This document shows, piece after piece, positions 29,909 through 36,776 of a DNA stretch of 36,776 nt. A program made the position numbers and the translations under genes. Source of the stretch: a virus; IMG/VR virus record IMGVR_UViG_3300009079_000051, positions 1 to 36,776 of that record. One strand, written 5' to 3'. The number at the start of each line of letters is the position of its first letter. Within the stretch, counting starts at the first letter, position 1. Below the pieces are notes generated by a model. The model saw only the letters and a program-made list of their open reading frames with translations, made no database searches and was not told the DNA's origin.

Positions 29909-32900
29909 TGCCGATATTCGACCCGTTCAAACAAGAAGAACCAGCTGAACAAGAGCCGGTCAAGCGGAAGGCAATCATTGACCCGTTCAAACAAGAAGAA
30001 CCAGCGGAGCGAAAACCAATCGCCGACCCGTTCGCTGACCCTGTTATAGACCAGTATCCGGAAGTCAAAAAAAAAGCTATCGATGCCCTTGTGTATTCAC
30101 AGGAAATGGGGATCGACCCTAAGACAGCTTACGACGCACACGACATAATTACAAAAAAGCTGGCAGAAAGGGGCGTGTCTTTTAACGATAACCCTATCTA
30201 TGAAGCTCAGAAAAAAACCCCTGGTTCGTTTATTGGCCCAGCGCCTAGCAGATCTTTGATAGGAAAAATTGCAGAACGATTCAGAACCAGACCGGAGGTA
30301 TCAAGGGCCAGGGCAGCAAACGTCATGGCGTTATCCGATGCGTATGGAATCACTCCAGCCGAGGCCGAGGATGAATACGACTGGCTTGTTAGAGAAGAAA
30401 ACCTGAGAGGCAACCCCACTGGAAAAGAAATCATAGAGGGGACAGGCGAGGCGGTTGTCAGTTTAGCCACGGGATCTGTTGCAACACTTGCGGGCGGGTT
30501 ATTTTCTGTCCGGTCGTTGTTAGCTGGGAAACCAGAGCAAAGCGAAGAATCAATGCGGCGTGTTTCTGAGTTTTTAACATACCAGCCGAGAGGCGCTATG
30601 GGGCAGATGCTCACTGAAGCGGGGGGCGCACCGTTCACCATGTTCCATTACATGGCCCCTATTGCCGGAGACTATGTTCTTGAAAAAACCGGTTCGCCTA
30701 ATCTGGCAGCAACAACCGCAACCGTTGTGGAGAGCGTCCCCGTCATGGCTATGGCAGCGGGGCCGGGAAAGGCGGCAATGCTGAAGATAAGAAAAACGAA
30801 TCTTTGGAGAAAGGCCACGATAAAAGAACGGGGGGTAGTTGTTCGGGCGTTGGAACAAACAGTATCCAAAAATCCGAGGATGTCAGAAGCCGAAATCTTC
30901 AAGAAGTCGGAAGATTATTTTCAAGAAGTAGTCCAACGACGCGATGCAATTAAAGAAGCCAAAGCAGAATCAGCCGTCGCAGCGGCAGAAGCTATGGAAG
31001 CGGGAGCGCCCCCGGTTGAGATGCCGGACGTTAAAGCTCCAGATGTTCCACTGGCCAGGGCAATAGTGAAGCTGAAAAAAGCGGAGTCGGTCAGGGAAGC
31101 GCACAACATACCCCCTATTAAAAATATGGTCGCAGCAAAGACGGGTCTTACAAACACCTTGAAGAGAGACACCCTGCTTCCAGAGGTGCAGAAACTCCGA
31201 TACATAGACGGCGTGAGACGGGCAAAGAAGCCTGAAGACATGATGGCTATAAGCGATAAAATAATGGATAGCCTGAAGATCGCAGGGAAAAGACGCGACG
31301 TTCAGAACATCATTAGGGCCAAGAAATTGCAGAAGGTTGACAACCTTAGAGAGGCAATGAAATACCCTTCGCCCAAAAAAATGACAGCGGAGCAATTGCA
31401 AAAGTTTGAGACCGAGCTTCAACCCTTTCAGAAAGGGGACGTGTTTTTGTCGCAGAGAATCCTTGAAACTATAGATAGAACAGAACTGAAGGGCGTTAAG
31501 ACTCTAAGGGAAGTAAGAGAGACGTTCGCTAAAAGGACAGGCATTCCGGTTGATATGCGAGGGAAAATCGTGGTCGGGAAGTGGGACCGATGGCTTTCTG
31601 ATACGCCGCTTGCTAAACAAAGCCCGTTTCATCGTGTCATGATTGAAGACTTTCACAAGGTAATTTTAGAAGCCGATGCAAAATTCTATCAGTTTGAGGA
31701 AGTCTCAAACGCACTGGCAACAAAGGCAAGAGCCAGCCGGGAAAGAACGCTATCTGAAAAACTGATACCGACAGATGAACTTATCTTCGATTATCTGTCA
31801 TCCCCTGATAAAAAAGCAATCGCAAAGAGAATGACTCCGGAGGAAATCGACTACGCAATATTCCTGGAGGACAAGTTTGCGGAAGCGTTGACGTATCTTA
31901 TAGAGACAGAGGCGCTTAAAACCGGACGGGAAAATTATATTACAAATCTCCGGAGAGATTTTTTCGAGACGGCAAAAGAGTCAGGGGTTAAACAGGCGTT
32001 TAAAGAAATCTTAGAACAGCAGCGTCTGGATGAGCAAACGTTTTCTGTCAGGGACGAACTATCCGGCGAGATTTTAGGGTTAGATAAATTCTTTAAATTT
32101 GCGATCCCAAGGTCAGGAGAACTGACACCGACAAAGAACGTGGCAAGAGCGGCCTCTACTTATTTCAAAACGCTTGAAAGAAAGAAAGCACTCGACAGTT
32201 ACACGCCGAAGATTATGGCATTTGCAGACGCACTTTCTGAAATGAAAACAAAGAATGATGTACCGGAAATAAACGCAGCACTTAAAACGTTTGTAAAGGA
32301 ATGGATCAACACCAAAAAGGGCAAACCTGCAAAGGGATTTATACCTGTTGGTTCAGCCGTTGATAGGGCTTTCGGGGTTCTTAAAACAGCAACAACGTTG
32401 TTGGATCTGGGCGGTAATATTCCAGTGCAAGTGGCATCCGTCGGAGGCGAAGCCGTCGCGGTTTTTTCTCAAATGGGAGCCAAGGCCAGGGCAACAGCAA
32501 AGCGCAGGTTAAAAACAACGCAAGGCAAAAAGATAATTGAAGAACACAAGAACATTATAGGGAAAACACTCTTTGACGAGCTAACCGACGCGTCAAACTC
32601 CTTTGGAGACAAAGCAGCTACAGCGCTTTTTGGTGGGTTTAAACTGAGCGCGACCCGGTCAAATAAAATCCAGCTTTTAGGCAACCTGACAGAGGCAGAG
32701 TTTAGAACCGGGAAAATCGACCCAGGGCGGCTATCGCAAATCAAGCTTGCCATGGGAGAAACAAGAGCGATCCCAGGGCTGGGATCTATCGTTGGATCGA
32801 CAAGAGAGGCACAGCTTGCCTCGCAATACAAAGGGTTTGCCATCCCCATTCTGAACACATATGGCCCGATCATCAAAAAGCTCGGAGAAAAGGCAGCCAG

Positions 32901-33288
32901 GAAAGGAACGAAGCTGACGGACAAAGAAGCCTTCCAGTTAAGAAATGCAATCTATGTAACGGGTGCCGCTTATGTCGCGCTCCAAATGATTCCGGATGAC
33001 GACACCTCGTTTATGGGCAAGCTAACCGCTAAAGTAAAACGGGAAGCCATGACAATAATAGGAGCCATGGACCCCCAACTCTTTTTCGGTGAGCCTAGGA
33101 CAATCTCTTTTATTAAGGAATTCGGTGAAGTCATAACCGACACGCTCACGCTTTCAGAATATGGCGAAAAATCCAGGAAGAAATTAAGAGGCAAATCAAA
33201 AGCCATTACGAAAACAAAACGGATGCTGACCCCTAGAGCGGTTAAGCAGTTCGAAACAAAGCAAAGGACAAGAGAGCTTAAACGTTAA
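29905..33288 (+). CDS. Large internal virion protein, gp16-like by position and size
   Basis: 1127 residues (T7 gp16 is 1318). The N-terminus has two copies of DPFKQEEPAE and a third partial D-P-F-A-D-P. Then follow a hydrophobic Gly/Ala segment (VVSLATGSVATLAGGLFSV), long helices, and conserved blocks near the end (ATTLLDLGGNIPVQVASVGG, FGGFKLSATRSNKIQLLGNL and IPILNTYGPIIKKLGEKAAR) usual in giant ejected podoviral proteins. No lytic transglycosylase motif was found at the N-terminus, unlike T7 gp16. Probably ejected with DNA. Confidence 0.7.
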   Translation: MMPIFDPFKQEEPAEQEPVKRKAIIDPFKQEEPAERKPIADPFADPVIDQYPEVKKKAIDALVYSQEMGIDPKTAYDAHDIITKKLAERGVSFNDNPIYEAQKKTPGSFIGPAPSRSLIGKIAERFRTRPEVSRARAANVMALSDAYGITPAEAEDEYDWLVREENLRGNPTGKEIIEGTGEAVVSLATGSVATLAGGLFSVRSLLAGKPEQSEESMRRVSEFLTYQPRGAMGQMLTEAGGAPFTMFHYMAPIAGDYVLEKTGSPNLAATTATVVESVPVMAMAAGPGKAAMLKIRKTNLWRKATIKERGVVVRALEQTVSKNPRMSEAEIFKKSEDYFQEVVQRRDAIKEAKAESAVAAAEAMEAGAPPVEMPDVKAPDVPLARAIVKLKKAESVREAHNIPPIKNMVAAKTGLTNTLKRDTLLPEVQKLRYIDGVRRAKKPEDMMAISDKIMDSLKIAGKRRDVQNIIRAKKLQKVDNLREAMKYPSPKKMTAEQLQKFETELQPFQKGDVFLSQRILETIDRTELKGVKTLREVRETFAKRTGIPVDMRGKIVVGKWDRWLSDTPLAKQSPFHRVMIEDFHKVILEADAKFYQFEEVSNALATKARASRERTLSEKLIPTDELIFDYLSSPDKKAIAKRMTPEEIDYAIFLEDKFAEALTYLIETEALKTGRENYITNLRRDFFETAKESGVKQAFKEILEQQRLDEQTFSVRDELSGEILGLDKFFKFAIPRSGELTPTKNVARAASTYFKTLERKKALDSYTPKIMAFADALSEMKTKNDVPEINAALKTFVKEWINTKKGKPAKGFIPVGSAVDRAFGVLKTATTLLDLGGNIPVQVASVGGEAVAVFSQMGAKARATAKRRLKTTQGKKIIEEHKNIIGKTLFDELTDASNSFGDKAATALFGGFKLSATRSNKIQLLGNLTEAEFRTGKIDPGRLSQIKLAMGETRAIPGLGSIVGSTREAQLASQYKGFAIPILNTYGPIIKKLGEKAARKGTKLTDKEAFQLRNAIYVTGAAYVALQMIPDDDTSFMGKLTAKVKREAMTIIGAMDPQLFFGEPRTISFIKEFGEVITDTLTLSEYGEKSRKKLRGKSKAITKTKRMLTPRAVKQFETKQRTRELKR
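29920..30005 (+). repeat. Short in-frame tandem repeat in the internal virion gene
   Basis: A 26-base block beginning GACCCGTTCAAACAAGAAGA occurs at 29920 and again exactly 60 bases later, with a partial third copy near 30024. It encodes DPFKQEEPA twice. Proline/acid repeats like this are common flexible peptides or partner-binding tails. Confidence 0.8.
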
Positions 33289-33305
33289 CACGGGAGAAAC
33301 AGACG

Positions 33306-35582
33306 ATGACAATCACAGCATTGGCAACACGGAACGAATATACTGCGGGCGGTTCGGGCGCAGGCAGCGAGGTTTTTTCATACACGTTTAAAATCTATGA
33401 AGAGACAGACTTAAGCGTTTATCTAACGCCTGTCGGCCAGGAAGCAGACGACGCAAACGACCTTATTACGCCCACTGGTGTGATAGGCGTAGGCGATGAA
33501 GACGGGGGGTCTGTCTTTGTTTTCGGAACAGTAGCCGGCGACAAGGTTACTATCGTTTCAAACATAGCTCAAAAGCGTGTGATTGACTATCAGGTTAACG
33601 GCGATTTTTCCGCGTCCGTAGTCAATACCGATTTTGACCGGACGGTTTCCCTAGTTAAACAGCTATCCGACGAAATCTCTCGAAGCTTAAAATATGAGGA
33701 ATCAGAACAGGGCGTTAGTGGGTTGACATTACCAATGCCCTCAGATGGTCTATATTTGAGATGGCGTTCTGATCTAACTGGCCTTGAAAACACAGGCACC
33801 CCAGCAATAGTTTATACAAAAGACCCTTATGCAAGTATTGCAGATTTGAAAGCGGCAACAAATTTATCAATAAATGATATTGTTGAAACAACGGCTTATT
33901 ATTCTGATTTGATCGGCGGTGGCGCTAAATATTTAATTGTTGCGGCAGGGACAGGGGTTGACGACGGCGGAAGTTATATCGACTTATCTGGTAGCGGCCT
34001 ACAGGCGGAGCTGGTTTATGCCAGTGTTGGGGATGTTTTAGTTTTCGGAGCTAAAGGGGACGATATAAACGATGACACAATACCGATACAGAATGCGTAT
34101 GATTTTTTTGATACAACATATATTCCTGACGGCATCTTTATAACAACGTCAACTATAAATATAGACCGCGAATTTACAAAGATCTATGGTAATGGTTCAA
34201 GCTCTATTATTAAATTTTCACCGACTGTTGATACGGTCTGTTTTAATATCGAGCTTGCAAACGGAACGGGCGTGATTGTTCAAACAGAGGTTTCAGGAAT
34301 AAGTTTTGTTTCTGAGCATTCTGCCTATGCTAAAACAGCGGTTAAATTAGTCGATAGTAGCTCTTGCATTCTGGATAACTTAAGAACCCATACGCCGCAA
34401 TGGGGCGCGATAGATGACGGTTCTATATTCTTGCACATTGCTGGCCGTGAGTTAGGGGCCGTTTCTAATATTGTAGCAATAGCTGATAGGCCATTGCTCA
34501 TTTCACCGATACCGGCCCCCCATGTTGCTAATAATATAGGGATCGATCATTTCAATTTTAATAACCTATATCTTATCAATAGAAGCTCTGTATATCCTGT
34601 TATTGAAATGCAAACGGGGTTACTACTTACACAAACGAGTTTTACAGGTTATCAATCTTGGATTGGTGGTGCCGGGGGTTTATATTGGGTTGATACCACG
34701 ACAACGGGGGTTTCAAATGGTTTATATTTGGGAAACATTCGATCAGAGCTAACAGCGGACGATACACAATATTTGGTCCGCATAGAAAATAATACAAACT
34801 TGCAAGGCCTTGTTATCGATGGCGGCCAGGCCGGGGGCCTTAACGGTTTTTATCTCAGGGATGTTGACAGGGTATCTTTTAAAAACTTTTATTTCACTTC
34901 GGGAACGAAAGAGGCTCTAAACATTGACGGCACTGTTGTCGGTGTATCAGCCACTAATTGTTTTTGGCAATCTGGAAGCACAGCAACTATAGCTGGTCAA
35001 AGGGTGATCTTTGAAAGCCCGAAAAACCCGAACACGGGGGCATTGCCACCAACTTTTTTATACGACGACTCAGCGAATGGTGATATTGATTTTGACATAG
35101 GGGCAAGATTAAATTTAGAGTATGGTCAAATTGTGTTCCCTGCGACCCCAAACCCATCAACAAATGTCAACACTTTAGATCAATATGAAGAGGGGGCTTT
35201 CACCCCAACATGGCTCCCGGCTTCCGGGTCTGGGCAAACTGTGAATAACGCTTATGGAGTTTATACAAAAATAGGGAACCGTGTTATTTTTGACATTTTT
35301 CTGTCTACAAACGGGCATGGCACCGCAAGTGGTGATATCACCATAGGGGGTTTCCCGTATGCTTGCGCTATAACCGGCATTCCTGGCGGTGGGCAGTCTA
35401 TACAAGCAGATAATGCGGCTATAATAGCAGGGGATTCGGCTACACTTGTAATGGTTTCGAATACGGACACGGCATTAGCTAAACTCTTCGATGCTACAAC
35501 AGGAACAACAGCGTTGCAAGCCTCGGAATGGGGGGTTTCAGGTTCGTGGCGGTTTACTGGCGCTTACATGGCAAGCACTTAA
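33306..35582 (+). CDS. Tail spike/fibre with T7 gp17-like N-terminus and beta-helix
   Basis: 758 residues. Residues 1-160 match the T7 gp17-type attachment domain: GSEVFSYTFKIYEETDLSVY, GDKVTIVSNIAQKRVIDYQV and FDRTVSLVKQLSDEISRSLK. From about 240 a pectate-lyase-like right-handed beta-helix follows (FGAKGDDINDDTIPIQNAYD), with repeated short strands. The C-terminus (about 610-758) has YEEGAFTPTWLPASGSGQTV and GNRVIFDIFLSTNGHG, a known C-terminal fibre domain. It probably recognises, and may cleave, a surface glycan. AACGGGAGAAACAG-like SD before the ATG. Confidence 0.88.
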   Translation: MTITALATRNEYTAGGSGAGSEVFSYTFKIYEETDLSVYLTPVGQEADDANDLITPTGVIGVGDEDGGSVFVFGTVAGDKVTIVSNIAQKRVIDYQVNGDFSASVVNTDFDRTVSLVKQLSDEISRSLKYEESEQGVSGLTLPMPSDGLYLRWRSDLTGLENTGTPAIVYTKDPYASIADLKAATNLSINDIVETTAYYSDLIGGGAKYLIVAAGTGVDDGGSYIDLSGSGLQAELVYASVGDVLVFGAKGDDINDDTIPIQNAYDFFDTTYIPDGIFITTSTINIDREFTKIYGNGSSSIIKFSPTVDTVCFNIELANGTGVIVQTEVSGISFVSEHSAYAKTAVKLVDSSSCILDNLRTHTPQWGAIDDGSIFLHIAGRELGAVSNIVAIADRPLLISPIPAPHVANNIGIDHFNFNNLYLINRSSVYPVIEMQTGLLLTQTSFTGYQSWIGGAGGLYWVDTTTTGVSNGLYLGNIRSELTADDTQYLVRIENNTNLQGLVIDGGQAGGLNGFYLRDVDRVSFKNFYFTSGTKEALNIDGTVVGVSATNCFWQSGSTATIAGQRVIFESPKNPNTGALPPTFLYDDSANGDIDFDIGARLNLEYGQIVFPATPNPSTNVNTLDQYEEGAFTPTWLPASGSGQTVNNAYGVYTKIGNRVIFDIFLSTNGHGTASGDITIGGFPYACAITGIPGGGQSIQADNAAIIAGDSATLVMVSNTDTALAKLFDATTGTTALQASEWGVSGSWRFTGAYMAST

Positions 35583-35594
35583 ACCTGTTTTTTT

Positions 35595-35616
35595 GGGGGA
35601 GGGCAAGCCCCCCCCC
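35595..35616. terminator. Very GC-rich hairpin between convergent genes
   Basis: GGGGG-A-GGGC pairs with GCCC-C-CCCCC across a 2-4 base loop with one A-C mismatch. It lies between the end of the spike gene (35582) and the end of the leftward nuclease gene (35624), followed rightward by TATATATTT. It likely separates the two units. The homopolymer runs are also error-prone for sequencing. Confidence 0.6.
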
Positions 35617-35623
35617 TATATAT

Positions 35624-36016
35624 TTACAAATCAAATATCTCACCCTTCATATTTTCCCAGGCATGATTCTTTAATCGAATCCAATACAACGGCAACTCCG
35701 GATATTTGTTCAAGAAGATTGCCCGTTTCAGCTTTGACATAGGGGACGGGAAACCCTTTACGTCAACGACCCGCTGGTTGCCCTGGTTGTCCGTTACCAA
35801 GAAATCAGCGATATAAGAGATCTGTCGCACCGTTTCGCCTCGGATCTTAAACCCGTCCTGGAGAATAAATTTAGGTTGCAACGTGAAATGACGGACAAGC
35901 CCGATCTTCTGTTGAGCCTTAAGCCGCACGTAGTACAGACTTTCTGCCTGAGAATCAAACTTAATGTCGTCGACGATTGTTTTTTTGTTTTTGTATTTAA
36001 GCGGTTTATGTTGCAA
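35624..36016 (-). CDS. DUF1064 family PD-(D/E)XK endonuclease
   Basis: 130 residues. Family pattern: FDSQAES (E25), a strand-rich middle with FTLQPKFIL, YIADFLV (D71) and VVDVKGF (D85-x-K87), which together form the nuclease core. DUF1064 proteins are small phage nucleases found in recombination and replication modules; a junction or flap substrate is plausible but unproven here. The start is TTG at 36016 with AAGGGGCCAC 6-8 bases upstream. It lies alone on the minus strand, downstream of the hairpin at 36037-36060 and repeat copy B. Confidence 0.88.
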   Translation of the reverse strand: MQHKPLKYKNKKTIVDDIKFDSQAESLYYVRLKAQQKIGLVRHFTLQPKFILQDGFKIRGETVRQISYIADFLVTDNQGNQRVVDVKGFPSPMSKLKRAIFLNKYPELPLYWIRLKNHAWENMKGEIFDL

Positions 36017-36036
36017 AGTGGCCCCTTGATGAAAGG

Positions 36037-36060
36037 AGCAAGCCGGTATACCGACTTGCT
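36037..36060. promoter_or_regulatory. Hairpin in the leader of the DUF1064 gene
   Basis: AGCAAG pairs with CTTGCT and the inner CGGTATACCG is self-complementary, with one mismatch between them. It ends 21 bases before the TTG start of the nuclease gene. No T-run follows on either strand. It may control translation or be a protein-binding palindrome. Confidence 0.5.
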
Positions 36061-36076
36061 GTTTCGTTAAGTATTA

Positions 36077-36256
36077 CTGGATCAGGTGAAGGAAAATAAC
36101 AGTTAGAAAAAATATCTTGACCGTAACTTTTGCCTGTTGTAATCTTAATATACCTTTCAGACGGTGTTTAATAGTAACACCCCCTTTCAAGGGGCTATCG
36201 GTTTTTAGCCGACGGATTTTAAGCGGGGTTGTTCTTGCAACCCTGACTTAATCCCC
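36077..36256. repeat. Structured repeat, copy B
   Basis: The first 93 bases are identical to 1-93. The hairpin series GGTGTT/AACACC, CCCC/GGGG, CGG/CCG and GGGTTG/CAACCC is then kept with compensating differences (see copy A). It lies between the genes at 36258-36776 and the DUF1064 gene, in the same orientation as copy A relative to the duplicated small gene. Confidence 0.85.
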
Positions 36257-36257
36257 T

Positions 36258-36446
36258 TTAATCTTCTAACTCATTTCCTGTGTTCTTACAATTGGTTTTT
36301 CTTCCCTTGATAATTTTCCGTAATGCCTTCCAGCGGTGCCAGTATTTTGTTTTCCAAATTAAAACACTGAGACTAAAACAGTACTGCATATCTGACGAAC
36401 GATTATTTATATGGAGTCGCAGCCTGCTAAACTTGAATAATAGCAT
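36258..36446 (-). CDS. Hypothetical basic protein, 62 residues (doubtful)
   Basis: The ATG at 36446 has AGAGGAAAGCTA upstream, the same SD context as the gene starting at 645 near copy A. The product is basic, with several Trp/Tyr/Cys, and no family is recognised. It ends against repeat copy B. The SD match is the main support. Confidence 0.4.
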   Translation of the reverse strand: MLLFKFSRLRLHINNRSSDMQYCFSLSVLIWKTKYWHRWKALRKIIKGRKTNCKNTGNELED

Positions 36447-36456
36447 TAGCTTTCCT

Positions 36457-36693
36457 CTAATCTTCAAAAATTTCAATCAATTCCGTTGGCATTAGTTCTT
36501 TCGCACCATCGGAGCAAAGTACTTCGATGCATTCCTTTTCATGTTCTTTCTTCTGTTTGGTATTATAAAACTTTAAAACCCGGATTGAATCAGGATCAAC
36601 AATGTATACCCTGTCAAGTTCAATGTGATCGTGTATTTCGAATAGACCGTCAGCGGTACTACGTTGTATCAATTTTGCAAGTTGTCTTTGCAT
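36457..36693 (-). CDS. Hypothetical acidic protein, 78 residues
   Basis: Helical start (MQRQLAKLIQRSTADGLFEI), a strand middle (DRVYIVDPDSIRVLKFYN) and an acidic end. The ATG overlaps the stop of the upstream partial gene as TAATG; AAAGGAAATGAAAG supplies an SD. It takes the place that the HTH gene has next to copy A. Not recognised. Confidence 0.6.
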   Translation of the reverse strand: MQRQLAKLIQRSTADGLFEIHDHIELDRVYIVDPDSIRVLKFYNTKQKKEHEKECIEVLCSDGAKELMPTELIEIFED

Positions 36694-36776
36694 TAACTTT
36701 CATTTCCTTTCCAGGTGTCAAAGTTTTCACCACGGCATTCTTCAGAGATTAGTTCAACGTATTTTATGTGATCGGC
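36693..36776 (-). CDS. Partial gene, paralogue of the protein at 400-645
   Basis: Only the last 27 residues lie in the window; the start is beyond the right edge. They read A-DHIKYVELISEECRGENFDT and a short tail, matching the C-terminus of the 400-645 product residue by residue at most positions. This shows that the duplicated block includes coding sequence as well as the structured repeat. Function unknown. Confidence 0.75.
   Translation of the reverse strand, partial: ADHIKYVELISEECRGENFDTWKGNES

Noticed and set aside
33306-35582. Diversity-generating retroelement acting on the spike
   Set aside because: No reverse transcriptase gene and no template/variable repeat pair was seen in the window.
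1-36776. CRISPR array or insertion sequence
   Set aside because: No regularly spaced short repeats and no transposase-like protein were found; the only long repeat is the two-copy structured element.
1-36776. Exact terminal direct repeats as in T7
   Set aside because: The end copies are not identical beyond 93 bases and each is followed by different genes, so they are diverged duplicates and not terminal redundancy.

Overview
The window is tailed-phage DNA: a podovirus with a T7-type virion, reading as one nearly complete genome or contig. The structural genes run rightward (about 14.1-35.6 kb). Most early genes run leftward (0-6.3 kb and 8-12.5 kb), with one short rightward early operon (6.5-7.9 kb). 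Intergenic spaces are short, Shine-Dalgarno (SD) sites are strong, and stop/start overlaps (ATGA, TAATG) are frequent. The host cannot be named from the sequence. Internal virion proteins of T7 type suggest, but do not prove, a Gram-negative host. No integrase, repressor, RNA polymerase, DNA polymerase or recognisable endolysin is visible, so the phage relies on host polymerases or the missing genes lie outside the window.

Layout. 1-1.4 kb: a structured repeat (copy A), a helix-turn-helix (HTH) gene, a duplicated small gene and a degenerate HNH protein. 1.5-4 kb: a recombination module of SSB, YqaJ/lambda-type exonuclease and ERF annealing protein. 4-6.3 kb: a tightly coupled operon of small unknown proteins in which the 3' end of one gene supplies the SD of the next. 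6.38-6.50 kb: divergent sigma70-type promoters with a shared operator-like repeat. 6.5-7.9 kb: rightward small genes, ending at a hairpin between convergent units. 8-12.5 kb: a leftward operon with a putative replication initiator. Its interior carries inverted iterons that look like a lambda-O-style origin. Upstream of the initiator and divergent from it is a short structured transcript that resembles lambda OOP in position.

12.75-13.94 kb holds the most unusual unit: a promoter flanked by ATAGGG/CCCTAT repeats, a zinc-ribbon gene, a DIP1984-like gene, then about 550 bases without a gene. That stretch folds on paper into many perfect hairpins, a tRNA-like T-loop and an 11-bp helix joining segments about 295 bases apart, and it ends at a strong terminator. 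It is best read as a large ornate noncoding RNA (GOLLD/ROOL-like in size and setting, class unproven).

14-35.6 kb is the late region: tail-fibre-like protein, small genes (probably including lysis functions), small and large terminase, portal, scaffold, major capsid protein, tail tubular proteins A and B, three internal virion proteins and a tail spike with a T7 gp17-like N-terminus. 35.6-36.8 kb returns to the leftward strand: a DUF1064 nuclease, repeat copy B (first 93 bases identical to copy A) and a second copy of the end of the small gene near position 500. The window therefore begins exactly at the boundary of one repeat copy and ends inside the paralogue attached to the other.
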